Shown here one piece after another: positions 1 through 8,224 of a stretch of DNA of 64,000 bases. How positions within the stretch are numbered: position 1 is the first letter of the stretch; each line of letters starts with the position of its first letter. The notes beneath the pieces were generated by a model that was not told the DNA's origin, made no database searches, and saw only the letters and a list, made by a program, of their open reading frames with translations. The DNA comes from Pseudonocardia phyllosphaerae (GTDB lineage: Bacteria; Actinomycetota; Actinomycetes; Mycobacteriales; Pseudonocardiaceae), in the NCBI RefSeq assembly GCF_046546475.1, contig NZ_JBKGXS010000001.1:558001-622000 (forward strand). Reading direction: 5' to 3'. The translations under genes and the position numbers were made by a program.

Positions 1-1084
1 GTCGCAGATCCTCGGCCAGCTCCGCTCCGCCTACGCCGCGGCGGACGAGGCGGGCTCGGTCGGCAAGGTGCTCCACGAGCTGGTGCAGCAGTCGCTGCGC
101 GTCGGCAAGCGGGTGCACGCCGGCACCGGGATCGACGAGGCCGGTGCCTCGGTGGTCTCCGAGGCGCTGCGCGACGCCGACCGCGAGCTGGGCGGCCCGG
201 CCGGTGCCGGCCTGGACGGCGCCCGCGCCGTGATCGTCGGCGCCGGGGCGATGGGCGCGCTGGCCGCGGCCCACCTGCGCCGCGCCGGGGCCGGCGAGAT
301 CGTCGTCGTGAACCGGTCGGCCGAGCGCGGCGAGCGCCTGGTCGAGAAGGTGCTCGAGCACGGCACCCCGGCCCGCTCCGCCGGGTTCGACGACCTGCCC
401 GCCGAGCTGCGCGCCGCGGACCTGCTGCTGGCCTGTACCGGGGCGATCGGGCACGTCGTGGGCGTGGACCCCGTCGCCGAGGCACTGGCCGACGGTCGCG
501 AGCACCCGCTGGTCGTCTGCGACCTGGGCCTGCCGCGCGATGTCGACCCGGCCGTGGGCGAGCTGCCCGGCATCCGGATGGTCGACCTCGTGACCCTGCA
601 GCGCAGGCTGCTCGACTCCGCCGACGGCGGGGCGATCGCCGCGGCGCAGCAGATGGTCGAGGCCGAGGCCCAGCAGTACCTCGCCGGGCAGCGCTCCGCC
701 GAGGTCACCCCGACCGTGACGGCCCTGCGCCGCCGCGCGTCCGAGGTCGTCGACGCCGAGCTGCTGCGGCTGGACTCCCGGCTCCCCGAGCTGGACGGGC
801 AGGTCCGCGAGGAGCTCTCGCGCACCGTCCGCCGGGTCGTCGACAAGCTGCTGCACACCCCGACGGTGCAGGTCAAGCGCCTGGCCGAGGGCCCGGACGG
901 GGACAGCTACGCGGCCGCGCTGCGCACGCTGTTCGAGCTGGACCCGCAGGCCGCCGCCGCGGTGGCCGCCCCGGTGCGCGGCGCCGACGCCACGGTCGAC
1001 GGCTCCGACGTCACCGCCGCCCTGCAGGCCCAGCTCGACGGCACGCCGTCGATCGGGTCCCGTCCCCCGGAGCAGCTGTCGTGA
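1..1084 (+). CDS. hemA: Glutamyl-tRNA reductase, 5' end missing
   Basis: Reduces glutamyl-tRNA to glutamate-1-semialdehyde with NADPH, the first committed step of C5 tetrapyrrole synthesis. The frame is open from base 2, so the gene enters from the left; about 360 residues are present. The first visible residues (SQILGQLRSAY, then GKRVHAGTG) match the end of the catalytic domain. Next come a Rossmann NADPH-binding segment (IVGAGAMGALAAAHL) and the C-terminal helical dimerisation region. The N-terminal part with the catalytic Cys lies outside the window. It ends in a GTGA overlap with hemC, so the two are translationally coupled. In Streptomyces rex precedes hemA; that gene, if present, would be just left of base 1. 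Identification is secure. Confidence 0.96.
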   Translation, partial: SQILGQLRSAYAAADEAGSVGKVLHELVQQSLRVGKRVHAGTGIDEAGASVVSEALRDADRELGGPAGAGLDGARAVIVGAGAMGALAAAHLRRAGAGEIVVVNRSAERGERLVEKVLEHGTPARSAGFDDLPAELRAADLLLACTGAIGHVVGVDPVAEALADGREHPLVVCDLGLPRDVDPAVGELPGIRMVDLVTLQRRLLDSADGGAIAAAQQMVEAEAQQYLAGQRSAEVTPTVTALRRRASEVVDAELLRLDSRLPELDGQVREELSRTVRRVVDKLLHTPTVQVKRLAEGPDGDSYAAALRTLFELDPQAAAAVAAPVRGADATVDGSDVTAALQAQLDGTPSIGSRPPEQLS

Positions 1085-2052
1085 CCGTTCTCAAGATCGG
1101 CACGCGCCCGTCGAAGCTGGCGGTCGCGCAGTCCATGCAGATCGCCGACCGGCTCACCGAGGCCGGGTACCCGTGCGAGCTGGTCAGCATCTCGACGAGC
1201 GGTGACCGCTCCTCGAAGCCGGTGACCCAGCTCGGCGTCGGCGTGTTCGTCTCGGCACTGCGCGACGCACTCGCCGCCGGCGAGATCGACGTGGCCGTGC
1301 ACTCGTTCAAGGACCTTCCCACCGCCCAGCCGGACGACCTGCGGATCGCCGCGGTCCCCGGCCGGGAGGACCCCCGCGACGCGCTCGTCTCGAACGGGCG
1401 CGTGCTGGGGGAGCTGGGCCGCGGGGCCCGCGTCGGGACCGGATCGCCGCGCCGCGCCGCGCAGCTCTACGCCCTCGGGCAGGGGCTCGAGGTGCAGCCG
1501 ATCCGCGGCAACGTCGACACCCGGATCGGGAAGGTCCGTTCCGGCGAGCTGGACGCGGTGGTCGTCGCCGCGGCCGGGCTCCGCCGGCTGGGCCGCATCG
1601 AGGAGGCGGACGAGCTCGTCGATCCGCTGCAGATGCTGCCCGCACCCGCCCAGGGGGCGCTCGCGATCGAGTGCCGCACCTCGGACACCGCGCTGGTTGA
1701 CTCGCTGCGCTCGGTGCTCGACGACCCGGGCGTGCGCGCCGCCGTCGCCGCCGAGCGCGCCGTCCTGGCCACCCTGGAGGCCGGCTGCACCGCCCCGGTC
1801 GGTGCACTGGCCGACGTCGTCTCCGACCTGGACGACGACGGACGCGCGATCGACAGGCTGTCGCTGCGCGCCGTCCTCGGGGTCGGGGACATCCCGGAGG
1901 GCCACGTCGTGCGCGCCTCCGTCACCGGAGAGATGGACACCGCCGAGAAGCTCGGCGCCGCACTGGCGCACGAGCTGCTCGACCTGGGAGGAGAGGACCT
2001 GCGCCCCGCGGGCCTCGGCTCCGTGAACCGCTGGATCGGGAGTACCGAATGA
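1081..2052 (+). CDS. hemC: Porphobilinogen deaminase (hydroxymethylbilane synthase)
   Basis: Polymerises four porphobilinogens into hydroxymethylbilane. The 323 residues are the normal family length. The N-terminus KIGTRPSKLAVAQS, the VHSFKDLPT segment and the EAGCTAPVGA motif, whose Cys (about residue 236) carries the dipyrromethane cofactor, are diagnostic. The GTG start overlaps the hemA stop (GTGA), and the stop overlaps the next gene's ATG (ATGA), so hemA, hemC and cobA/hemD form one coupled operon. Confidence 0.97.
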   Translation: MTVLKIGTRPSKLAVAQSMQIADRLTEAGYPCELVSISTSGDRSSKPVTQLGVGVFVSALRDALAAGEIDVAVHSFKDLPTAQPDDLRIAAVPGREDPRDALVSNGRVLGELGRGARVGTGSPRRAAQLYALGQGLEVQPIRGNVDTRIGKVRSGELDAVVVAAAGLRRLGRIEEADELVDPLQMLPAPAQGALAIECRTSDTALVDSLRSVLDDPGVRAAVAAERAVLATLEAGCTAPVGALADVVSDLDDDGRAIDRLSLRAVLGVGDIPEGHVVRASVTGEMDTAEKLGAALAHELLDLGGEDLRPAGLGSVNRWIGSTE

Positions 2053-3590
2053 CTGACCCTGCCAACACCTCGGGGCGGATCGCCTTCGTGGGCAGCGGAC
2101 CGGGGGACCCGGCTCTGCTCACCGTCCGCGCCCGGGACGTGCTCGCCGGCTCGCCGCTGGTGATCACCGACCCGGACGTGCCGGAGGGCATCCTCGCCCT
2201 GGCCGCCGACGGCGCCGAGGTGCGCCCGGCCGTCGGGCAGCCCTCCGACATCGCCGGCGACCTGCTCGGCGAGGCCGGGCAGGGCCGCTCCGTCGCCCGC
2301 CTGGTGACCGGTGACCCGCTGACCAACGACGCCGTCGTGGCCGAGGCCATGGCCGTCTCGGCCTCCGGCACGCCGTTCGACGTCGTGCCCGGGGTGCCCG
2401 CCTCCACCGCGGTCCCGGCCTACGCCGGTGTCGCGCTGGGGTCGGCGCACGTCGAGGCCGACGTGCGCGCCGGCGTCGACTGGGCCGCGCTGGCCGCGTC
2501 GCCCGGGCCGGTCGTGCTGCACGCCACCGGCGCGCTGCTCGCCGACGTCGCCGCCGGGCTGACCGCCCAGGGCGTCCCCGGCGAGACCGCCGTCGCGATC
2601 ACCTCCGGGGGCACCACCTCCACCCAGAAGACGATCTCCTCGACGGTCGCGAAGCTCGCCGCCGACGGCGGGGACCTCGACGGCGCGCTCGTGCTGACCG
2701 TCGGCGACGCGGCCGGCCGCCGCGGCGAGCTGTCCTGGTGGGAGTCCCGCGCGCTCTACGGCTGGCGTGTCCTGGTCCCGCGGACCAAGGACCAGGCCGG
2801 CGTGATGAGCGAGCGGCTGCGCATGCACGGCGCCATCCCGGAGGAGGTGCCGACGATCGCCGTCGAGCCGCCCCGGTCGCCCGCGCAGATGGAGCGCTCG
2901 GTCAAGGGCCTTGTCGACGGCCGCTACCAGTGGGTCGTGTTCACCTCGACCAACGCGGTGAAGGCCGTCTGGGAGAAGTTCGCCGAGTTCGGCCTGGACG
3001 CCCGCGCGTTCTCCGGCGTGAAGATCGCCTGCGTCGGCCGGTCGACCGCGGAGAAGGTCCGCGAGTTCGGCGTGCAGCCCGAGCTGGTCCCGGACGTCGA
3101 CGAGGCCCAGTCCTCGACGTCGGAGGGCCTGCTGGAGATCTTCCCGCCCTACGACGACGTCCTCGACCCGGTCGACCGCGTGCTGCTGCCGCGCGCCGAC
3201 ATCGCCACCGAGACGCTGTCTGCCGGCCTGCAGGAGCGTGGCTGGGAGGTCGACGACGTGACGGCCTACCGGACCGTGCGCGCCGCGCCGCCGCCCGCGC
3301 CGATCCGCGAGGCGATCAAGACCGGCGGGTTCGACGCGGTGTGCTTCACCTCGTCGTCGACGGTGCGGAACCTGGTCGGCATCGCAGGCAAGCCGCACGC
3401 CCGCACCCTGGTCGCCTGCATCGGCCCGGCCACCGCGGAGACCGCGCGGGAGTTCGGCCTGCGGGTGGACGTGCAGCCCGAGGAGTCCCGGGTCCCGACC
3501 CTGGTCGACGCGCTGGCCACGCACACCGCGAAGCTGCGCGCCGAGGGCAACCTGCCGCCGCCGAAGAAGGTCAAGGCCCGCCGCCGATAG
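2049..3590 (+). CDS. hemD: Fused uroporphyrinogen-III C-methyltransferase / uroporphyrinogen-III synthase
   Basis: 513 residues with two domains. Residues about 10-235 resemble the CobA/SUMT methyltransferase fold, with a SAM-binding GSGPGDP at residues 15-21 and VTGDPLTNDAV further on. Residues about 238-500 are the HemD synthase (WRVLVPRTKDQAG, VVFTSTNAVKAV, CFTSSSTVRNL), which cyclises and inverts ring D of hydroxymethylbilane. The C-terminus is basic (KKVKARRR). The fusion is common in actinobacteria, where the gene is called hemD. Whether the methyltransferase half is active cannot be judged here; if so, it would divert uroporphyrinogen III toward siroheme or cobalamin. The start overlaps the hemC stop, and a strong hairpin follows the gene. 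Confidence 0.93.
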   Translation: MTDPANTSGRIAFVGSGPGDPALLTVRARDVLAGSPLVITDPDVPEGILALAADGAEVRPAVGQPSDIAGDLLGEAGQGRSVARLVTGDPLTNDAVVAEAMAVSASGTPFDVVPGVPASTAVPAYAGVALGSAHVEADVRAGVDWAALAASPGPVVLHATGALLADVAAGLTAQGVPGETAVAITSGGTTSTQKTISSTVAKLAADGGDLDGALVLTVGDAAGRRGELSWWESRALYGWRVLVPRTKDQAGVMSERLRMHGAIPEEVPTIAVEPPRSPAQMERSVKGLVDGRYQWVVFTSTNAVKAVWEKFAEFGLDARAFSGVKIACVGRSTAEKVREFGVQPELVPDVDEAQSSTSEGLLEIFPPYDDVLDPVDRVLLPRADIATETLSAGLQERGWEVDDVTAYRTVRAAPPPAPIREAIKTGGFDAVCFTSSSTVRNLVGIAGKPHARTLVACIGPATAETAREFGLRVDVQPEESRVPTLVDALATHTAKLRAEGNLPPPKKVKARRR

Positions 3591-3605
3591 TGCGCGCGTA
3601 AGGGC

Positions 3606-3649
3606 AGCGGGTGGGGTGCTGCGGAGAGATCCGCATCGCCCCACCCGCT
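3606..3649 (+). terminator. Hairpin terminator after hemA-hemC-hemD
   Basis: Perfect 11-base arms (AGCGGGTGGGG at 3606-3616, CCCCACCCGCT at 3639-3649) enclose a second small stem (TGCGG/CCGCA), followed by a short pyrimidine run TTCTC. It starts 16 bases after the stop codon. Confidence 0.75.
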
Positions 3650-3737
3650 TTCTCATGTCCACCCGTTCTCAACACTGTCGATGGAAAGTATCTTCTGGAT
3701 CGATCCGCCGCCGTTCCTCCGACCTCGGCGGCGTCCC

Positions 3738-3744
3738 AGGAGGT
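3738..3744 (+). promoter_or_regulatory. Shine-Dalgarno site AGGAGGT deciding the GTG start at 3750
   Basis: A full-consensus ribosome binding site 5 bases before GTG 3750. It stands out because many genes in this window have no ribosome binding site at all. Confidence 0.75.
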
Positions 3745-3749
3745 AACCC

Positions 3750-4793
3750 GTGCCCCCACCCACGAACGCCGAGCGGTTCGAGCTCGGTGACGTCGTCCTG
3801 CAGCACGGCGCGACGCTGCGCGACGCGTGGCTCGGCTACACGACCTACGGCGAGCTGAACGCCGACCGGAGCAACGCCGTCGTCTACCCGACGTGGTTCT
3901 CCGGCTGGCACACCGACAACGAGTGGCTGATCGGGCCGGGGCACACCCTGGACCCGGAGCAGTACTTCGTGATCGTGCCGAACATGCTCGGCAATGGGAT
4001 CTCCAGCTCGCCGTCGAACACCCCGCCGCCCTACGACCGGGCGCGCTTCCCGGGGGTGACGTTCCTGGACCAGGTCGACGCGCAGTACCGGCTGGTGACC
4101 GAGCGCTTCGGCATCGAGTCGCTCGCACTGGTCACCGGCTGGTCGATGGGTGCGGCGCAGACCTACCAGTGGGCGGTGCGCTACCCGGAGATGGTGCAGC
4201 GCGCCGCGCCGTTCTGCGGGTCCGCGGTCACCGCCGACCACAACAAGGTGTTCCTGTACTCCCTGGCCGAGGCGATGCGCGCCGACGCGACGTTCGACGG
4301 CGGCTGGTACGACGCCGACGACCTCCCGGTCCGTGGGCTGCGCGCGTTCGCCCGGATCTACGCCGGCTGGGGCTTCTCGCAGGCGTTCTACTGGCAGGAA
4401 CGCTGGCGGGACATGGGCTACAGCTCGCTGCAGGACTTCCTCGTCGGGTTCTGGGAGGGCTTCTTCCTCGACGGCCGCGACCCGAACGACCTGCTGGCGA
4501 TGCTGTGGACGTGGGAGCACGGCGATGTCGGCAACACCCCCGGCTTCGACGGCGACACCGCGGCCGCGCTGCGCTCGATCCGTTGCCCGCTGCTGTCGAT
4601 GCCGGCGGAGAAGGACCTGTACTTCCCGCCGGAGGACGAGGCCTGGTCGTCGCAGTTCATCGAGCACGGCGAGGTCCGCGTGATCCCCGGTGTCTACGGT
4701 CACTTCGCCGGGAACGGGGAGAACGCGCAGGACACGGCATTCGTCGACGCCGGCCTCGCCGACCTGCTCGCCCGGCCGGGGTACACCGGCTGA
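3750..4793 (+). CDS. Alpha/beta-hydrolase of the MetX (homoserine acetyltransferase-like) family
   Basis: 347 residues. The overall pattern is that of MetX-type acyltransferases/hydrolases: N-terminal LRDAWLGYTTYGELN, then NAVVYPTWFSG. The nucleophile elbow GWSMGA has its Ser at about residue 132. The probable Asp (LYFPPEDEA, about 293) and His (VYGHFAG, about 317) complete a triad. True MetX enzymes usually have GGSMGG at the elbow, so acceptor specificity is uncertain; 'alpha/beta fold hydrolase' is the safe name. It sits between hemD and hemB, behind a terminator and with its own strong ribosome binding site, so it is probably a separate unit with no evident heme role. Confidence 0.85.
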   Translation: MPPPTNAERFELGDVVLQHGATLRDAWLGYTTYGELNADRSNAVVYPTWFSGWHTDNEWLIGPGHTLDPEQYFVIVPNMLGNGISSSPSNTPPPYDRARFPGVTFLDQVDAQYRLVTERFGIESLALVTGWSMGAAQTYQWAVRYPEMVQRAAPFCGSAVTADHNKVFLYSLAEAMRADATFDGGWYDADDLPVRGLRAFARIYAGWGFSQAFYWQERWRDMGYSSLQDFLVGFWEGFFLDGRDPNDLLAMLWTWEHGDVGNTPGFDGDTAAALRSIRCPLLSMPAEKDLYFPPEDEAWSSQFIEHGEVRVIPGVYGHFAGNGENAQDTAFVDAGLADLLARPGYTG

Positions 4794-4823
4794 CCTGCGG
4801 CGAGCGGCCTGCCGGGACGGGCC

Positions 4824-4829
4824 TACCCT
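4824..4829 (+). promoter_or_regulatory. Leaderless-type -10 box (TACCCT) before hemB
   Basis: TACCCT ends 7 bases before ATG 4837 and no Shine-Dalgarno is present, so transcription probably starts at or next to the start codon. Confidence 0.5.
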
Positions 4830-4836
4830 GGGACGC

Positions 4837-5811
4837 ATGGGTTTCCCGGCGCAGCGTCCCCGTCGGTTGCGGACCACCCCCGCGATGCGACGCCTGGTCT
4901 CCGAGACCGAGGTCCGGCCCCGGCAGCTGGTGCTGCCGGTGTTCGTCCGGGAGGGGGCGACCGAGCCCACGCCGATCGCCTCGATGCCCGGTGTGGTGCA
5001 GCACAGCCGTGACTCGCTGCGCAAGGCGGCGGCGGACGCGGCGTCGGCCGGCGTCGGCGGGATCATGCTGTTCGGCGTGCCCGAGCACCACGACGCCATC
5101 GGCTCCGGCGCGACCGACCCGGACGGGATCCTCAACGTCGGCCTGCGCGACGTGCGCGCCGAGGTCGGGGACGACCTCGTCGTCATGGCGGACCTGTGCC
5201 TGGACGAGTTCACCGACCACGGCCACTGCGGCGTGCTCGACGAGCAGGGGGTCGTCGACAACGACGCGACCCTGGAGGTCTACGCGCGGATGGGTGTCGA
5301 GCAGGCCCGCGCCGGGGCGCACGTGGTCGGCCCGAGCGGGATGATGGACGGCCAGGTCGGTGTCATCCGGGCCGCGCTCGACGACGAGGGCTTCCACGAC
5401 ACCGGCATCCTCGCCTACACCGCGAAGTACGCCTCGGCGTTCTACGGGCCGTTCCGCGAGGCGGTGAACTCCCAGCTCAAGGGCGACCGGCGGACCTACC
5501 AGCAGGACGGCGCGAACGGCCGCGAGGGCCTGCGCGAGCTCGCGCTCGACCTGGAGGAGGGCGCGGACATGGTGATGGTGAAGCCCGGCATGCCCTACCT
5601 GGACGTGCTGGCGCGGATCGCCGAGGTGTCCGACGTGCCCGTCGCGACGTACCAGATCTCCGGGGAGTACGCGATGATCGAGGCCGCGGCCGCCCAGGGC
5701 TGGCTGGACCGCGACCGCACGATCCTCGAGGCGCTGACGTCGTTCCGCCGCGCCGGCGCCGACGTGATCCTGACCTACTGGGCCACCGAGGCCGCCGGCT
5801 GGCTGGACTGA
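4837..5811 (+). CDS. hemB: Delta-aminolevulinic acid dehydratase (porphobilinogen synthase)
   Basis: Condenses two 5-aminolevulinates to porphobilinogen. The frame is open further upstream, but ATG 4837 gives the family start (MGFPAQRPRRLRTTPAMRRL) and is preceded by a -10 box; the product is then 324 residues. The Schiff-base lysines are visible in YTAKYASAFYGPFR (about K198) and MVKPGMPYLD (about K249). The metal site reads DLCLDEFTDHGHCG: two of the three Cys of the zinc-type site remain and the middle one is Asp, as I recall for other actinobacteria. It is transcribed apart from hemA-C-D. Confidence 0.96.
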   Translation: MGFPAQRPRRLRTTPAMRRLVSETEVRPRQLVLPVFVREGATEPTPIASMPGVVQHSRDSLRKAAADAASAGVGGIMLFGVPEHHDAIGSGATDPDGILNVGLRDVRAEVGDDLVVMADLCLDEFTDHGHCGVLDEQGVVDNDATLEVYARMGVEQARAGAHVVGPSGMMDGQVGVIRAALDDEGFHDTGILAYTAKYASAFYGPFREAVNSQLKGDRRTYQQDGANGREGLRELALDLEEGADMVMVKPGMPYLDVLARIAEVSDVPVATYQISGEYAMIEAAAAQGWLDRDRTILEALTSFRRAGADVILTYWATEAAGWLD

Positions 5812-5822
5812 GCGCGCCGGGC

Positions 5823-5908
5823 GCCGGGTTGCCGAGTTCGCCGGGCTGCCGAGTTCGCCGGGCTCGCCGAGTTCGACAGGTTCGCTGAGTTCGACAGGTT
5901 CGCGGGGC
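5823..5908 (+). repeat. 17-18 bp tandem repeat immediately after hemB
   Basis: About five head-to-tail units: 5823-5839, 5840-5856, 5857-5874, 5875-5892 and a partial fifth. They begin GCCGGG or GACAGG and end GAGTTC. The array starts 11 bases after the hemB stop in non-coding DNA; a variable-number repeat is likely. Confidence 0.7.
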
Positions 5909-5935
5909 ACCGGGACACCGCACCCGTACCTCAGG

Positions 5936-5991
5936 AATGCCTCACCAGGTGAGACGTTCCCGGAGATGTTTCAGCAGCTGAGGTATTCCGG
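5936..5991 (+). repeat. Two adjacent copies of a dispersed ~27-bp dyad element
   Basis: Copy A1 (5936-5963, core CCTCACCAGGTGAG) and copy A2 (5965-5991, core TTCAGCAGCTGAGG) lie in tandem. Each is an imperfect palindrome followed by a conserved tail RYRTTCC. Related copies are at 20742-20768 and 59522-59550. The rest of the 5812-6117 gap shows nothing else I recognise. Confidence 0.65.
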
Positions 5992-6117
5992 AGGTGGGTA
6001 CCCCGGACCTCGGCCGGTGTGCGGCGCAGCGACCTGCTGGTCGACCCGCCGCACCGGTGATCGGATTCCGCTCCGCACGGGTACCGCCGATCGTGGCAAA
6101 CCGGACAGGGGCCCGGC

Positions 6118-6123
6118 TACCGT
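6118..6123 (+). promoter_or_regulatory. Leaderless-type -10 box (TACCGT)
   Basis: TACCGT ends 6 bases before GTG 6130; there is no ribosome binding site. Confidence 0.45.
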
Positions 6124-6129
6124 GGCGGT

Positions 6130-6867
6130 GTGAGCACCGAGCCCGGGCAGGACGAGCAACCGTCCACCCCGCAGTACTACCGGCCCGGCCCGTCGTCCGG
6201 GACGTATCCGCAGTACCCGCAGAACCCGTACCCCAACGGCTGGGCCCCGGGCACGTCCCCGGCGCCGTATCCGCAGCAGCCGTCCCCGGCGCCGCAGGCA
6301 CCCGCCCCGGAGCAGGCCCCGCACCAGCAGCCGTCGGGCCCGTACCCGGCGTGGCCCGGTGGCACCGGGTCGTCGCCGCAGCCTGCCACCCGGCCCACCC
6401 AGGTCCGTCTCGCGCTGGTCCTGCTGCTGCTGTCGGCGCTGCCGTTCGTGCTGATGGGCGTCGTCGCGATGAGGACGACGATCGACCAGGCCACCCTCGA
6501 CGGCTCCGGCATCCCGCGGGCCCTGGCGGAGCAGGCGCTCACCAATTCCGGGTTCACGTTCGAGGCGCTCACCACGGCGGTGCGGGTGATGGGCGGCGTC
6601 TTCGTGGTGCTCGCGCTGGTCTACGCGGTGGTCGCGTTCGTCGCCTTCCGCGGAAGCTCGGGGGCTCGCTTCGTGCTCGTCGTGCTGACCGTCGTCTACG
6701 GCATCCCGCTGTTGCTGATGATGGCGCCGACGCTGCCGTCGTTCGCCGTCGCGATCCTCGCCCTGGCCGCCGTCGGCATCTGGCTGCTGTTCACCCCCGC
6801 CGCCCGGACCTGGTACGACGCCCGCAGCTCGCGTCCGTCGCAGCCCGGGGCCCCGGGCGCGCGGTGA
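6130..6867 (+). CDS. Proline-rich membrane protein, function unknown
   Basis: 245 residues. Residues 1-90 are Pro/Tyr/Gln/Gly-rich with PYP and PQYP motifs, typical of disordered cytoplasmic tails in actinobacterial membrane proteins. Then come about four hydrophobic segments (near residues 95-113, 155-175, 183-200, 203-220) with a 35-residue loop after the first, and a short Ser/Pro/Gly tail. No catalytic motif is visible. It lies between hemB and hemL, where M. tuberculosis also has small membrane proteins. GTG 6130 was chosen because of the -10 box 6 bases upstream. Confidence 0.8.
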   Translation: MSTEPGQDEQPSTPQYYRPGPSSGTYPQYPQNPYPNGWAPGTSPAPYPQQPSPAPQAPAPEQAPHQQPSGPYPAWPGGTGSSPQPATRPTQVRLALVLLLLSALPFVLMGVVAMRTTIDQATLDGSGIPRALAEQALTNSGFTFEALTTAVRVMGGVFVVLALVYAVVAFVAFRGSSGARFVLVVLTVVYGIPLLLMMAPTLPSFAVAILALAAVGIWLLFTPAARTWYDARSSRPSQPGAPGAR

Positions 6868-6889
6868 CTCCGGCTGGGAGACTGGCAGC

Positions 6890-8221
6890 GTGAGCGCCGC
6901 GAATCCTGCAGGGAACCCCGAACCGACGGAGTCGGCCCGCCTCTTCGACCGGGCCTCCGAGCTGATCCCGGGCGGGGTGAACTCACCCGTCCGCGCGTTC
7001 AACTCCGTCGGCGGCACGCCCCGGTTCATGGTCTCCGGCGAGGGCTGCCGGCTGACCGACGCCGACGGCGGCACCTACGTCGACCTCGTCTCCTCGTGGG
7101 GCCCGATGATCCTGGGCCATGCGCATCCGGCCGTCGTCGAGGCGGCCCGGACCGCGGCGTCGCACGGGCTGTCGTTCGGCACCCCGACCCCGGGCGAGAT
7201 CGACCTGGCCGAGCAGATCATCGGCCGCACCCCGGTCGAGCAGGTCCGCCTGGTCAACTCCGGCACCGAGGCCACGATGAGCGCGATCCGGCTGGCCCGC
7301 GGGATCACCGGGCGCACCGTCGTCGTCAAGTTCTCCGGCTGCTACCACGGCCACGTCGACGCGCTGCTCGCCGACGCCGGCTCCGGCCTTGCGACGCTGG
7401 GCCTGCCGACCAGCCCCGGCGTCACCGGGGCGTCGGCCGCCGACACCGTCGTCATCCCCTACAACGACCTCGACGCCGTCCGGCAGGTCTTCGCCGAGCG
7501 CGGCCCCGAGATCGCCTGCGTGATCACCGAGGCGGCGGCCGGGAACATGGGCGTCGTCCCGCCGGTCGAGGGCTTCAACGCCGCGCTGCGCGACCTCTGC
7601 CACGAGAACGGCGCCCTGTTCGTCGTCGACGAGGTCATGACGGGCTTCCGCGCGTCGCGCGAGGGCTGGTACGGCGTCGACGGCGTCGCCGGGGACCTCT
7701 ACACCTTCGGCAAGGTCATGTCCGGCGGGCTCCCGGCCGCGGCGTTCGGCGGCTCGCGCGAGCACATGTCGTACCTGGCCCCGGCCGGGCCCGTCTACCA
7801 GGCGGGGACGCTGTCCGGGAACCCCGTGGCCGTCGCCGCGGGCGCCACCACGCTGCGCCTCGCCGACGACGAGGTCTACGCGACCCTGCAGCGCAACGCC
7901 GACCGGATCGGTCAGATGGCCTCGGCCGCGCTGTCGAAGGAGGGTGTCCCGCACACCCTGCAGTACGCGGGCACGATGTTCTCCCCGTTCTTCACCGACA
8001 CCGCGGTCACCGACTACGCGAGCGCGAAGGCCGCCGAGACCTGGCGCTACCCGGCGTTCTTCCACGCCGCGCTGGACCACGGCGTCTACCTGCCGCCGTC
8101 GGCGTTCGAGGGCTGGTTCGTCAACACCGCCTTCGACGACGACGCGTTCGCGCAGATCGAGACCGCGCTCGGTGCCGCCGCGCAGGCCGCCGCGGCCGCG
8201 ACCCGCCCGGACGGTGCCTGA
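6890..8221 (+). CDS. hemL: Glutamate-1-semialdehyde 2,1-aminomutase
   Basis: PLP enzyme that converts glutamate-1-semialdehyde to 5-aminolevulinate, the second C5-pathway step; it uses the hemA product and feeds hemB. 443 residues, normal length. Visible motifs: N-terminal LIPGGVNSPVRAF, NSGTEATMSAIRLARG, VDEVMTGFR, and YTFGKVMSGGLPAAAFGG, whose Lys (about 274) forms the PLP aldimine. The GTG start is 22 bases after the preceding gene; GAGACT 6 bases upstream may be a weak -10 box. It starts the run that continues into the cytochrome c genes. Confidence 0.97.
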   Translation: MSAANPAGNPEPTESARLFDRASELIPGGVNSPVRAFNSVGGTPRFMVSGEGCRLTDADGGTYVDLVSSWGPMILGHAHPAVVEAARTAASHGLSFGTPTPGEIDLAEQIIGRTPVEQVRLVNSGTEATMSAIRLARGITGRTVVVKFSGCYHGHVDALLADAGSGLATLGLPTSPGVTGASAADTVVIPYNDLDAVRQVFAERGPEIACVITEAAAGNMGVVPPVEGFNAALRDLCHENGALFVVDEVMTGFRASREGWYGVDGVAGDLYTFGKVMSGGLPAAAFGGSREHMSYLAPAGPVYQAGTLSGNPVAVAAGATTLRLADDEVYATLQRNADRIGQMASAALSKEGVPHTLQYAGTMFSPFFTDTAVTDYASAKAAETWRYPAFFHAALDHGVYLPPSAFEGWFVNTAFDDDAFAQIETALGAAAQAAAAATRPDGA

Positions 8222-8224
8222 GCC

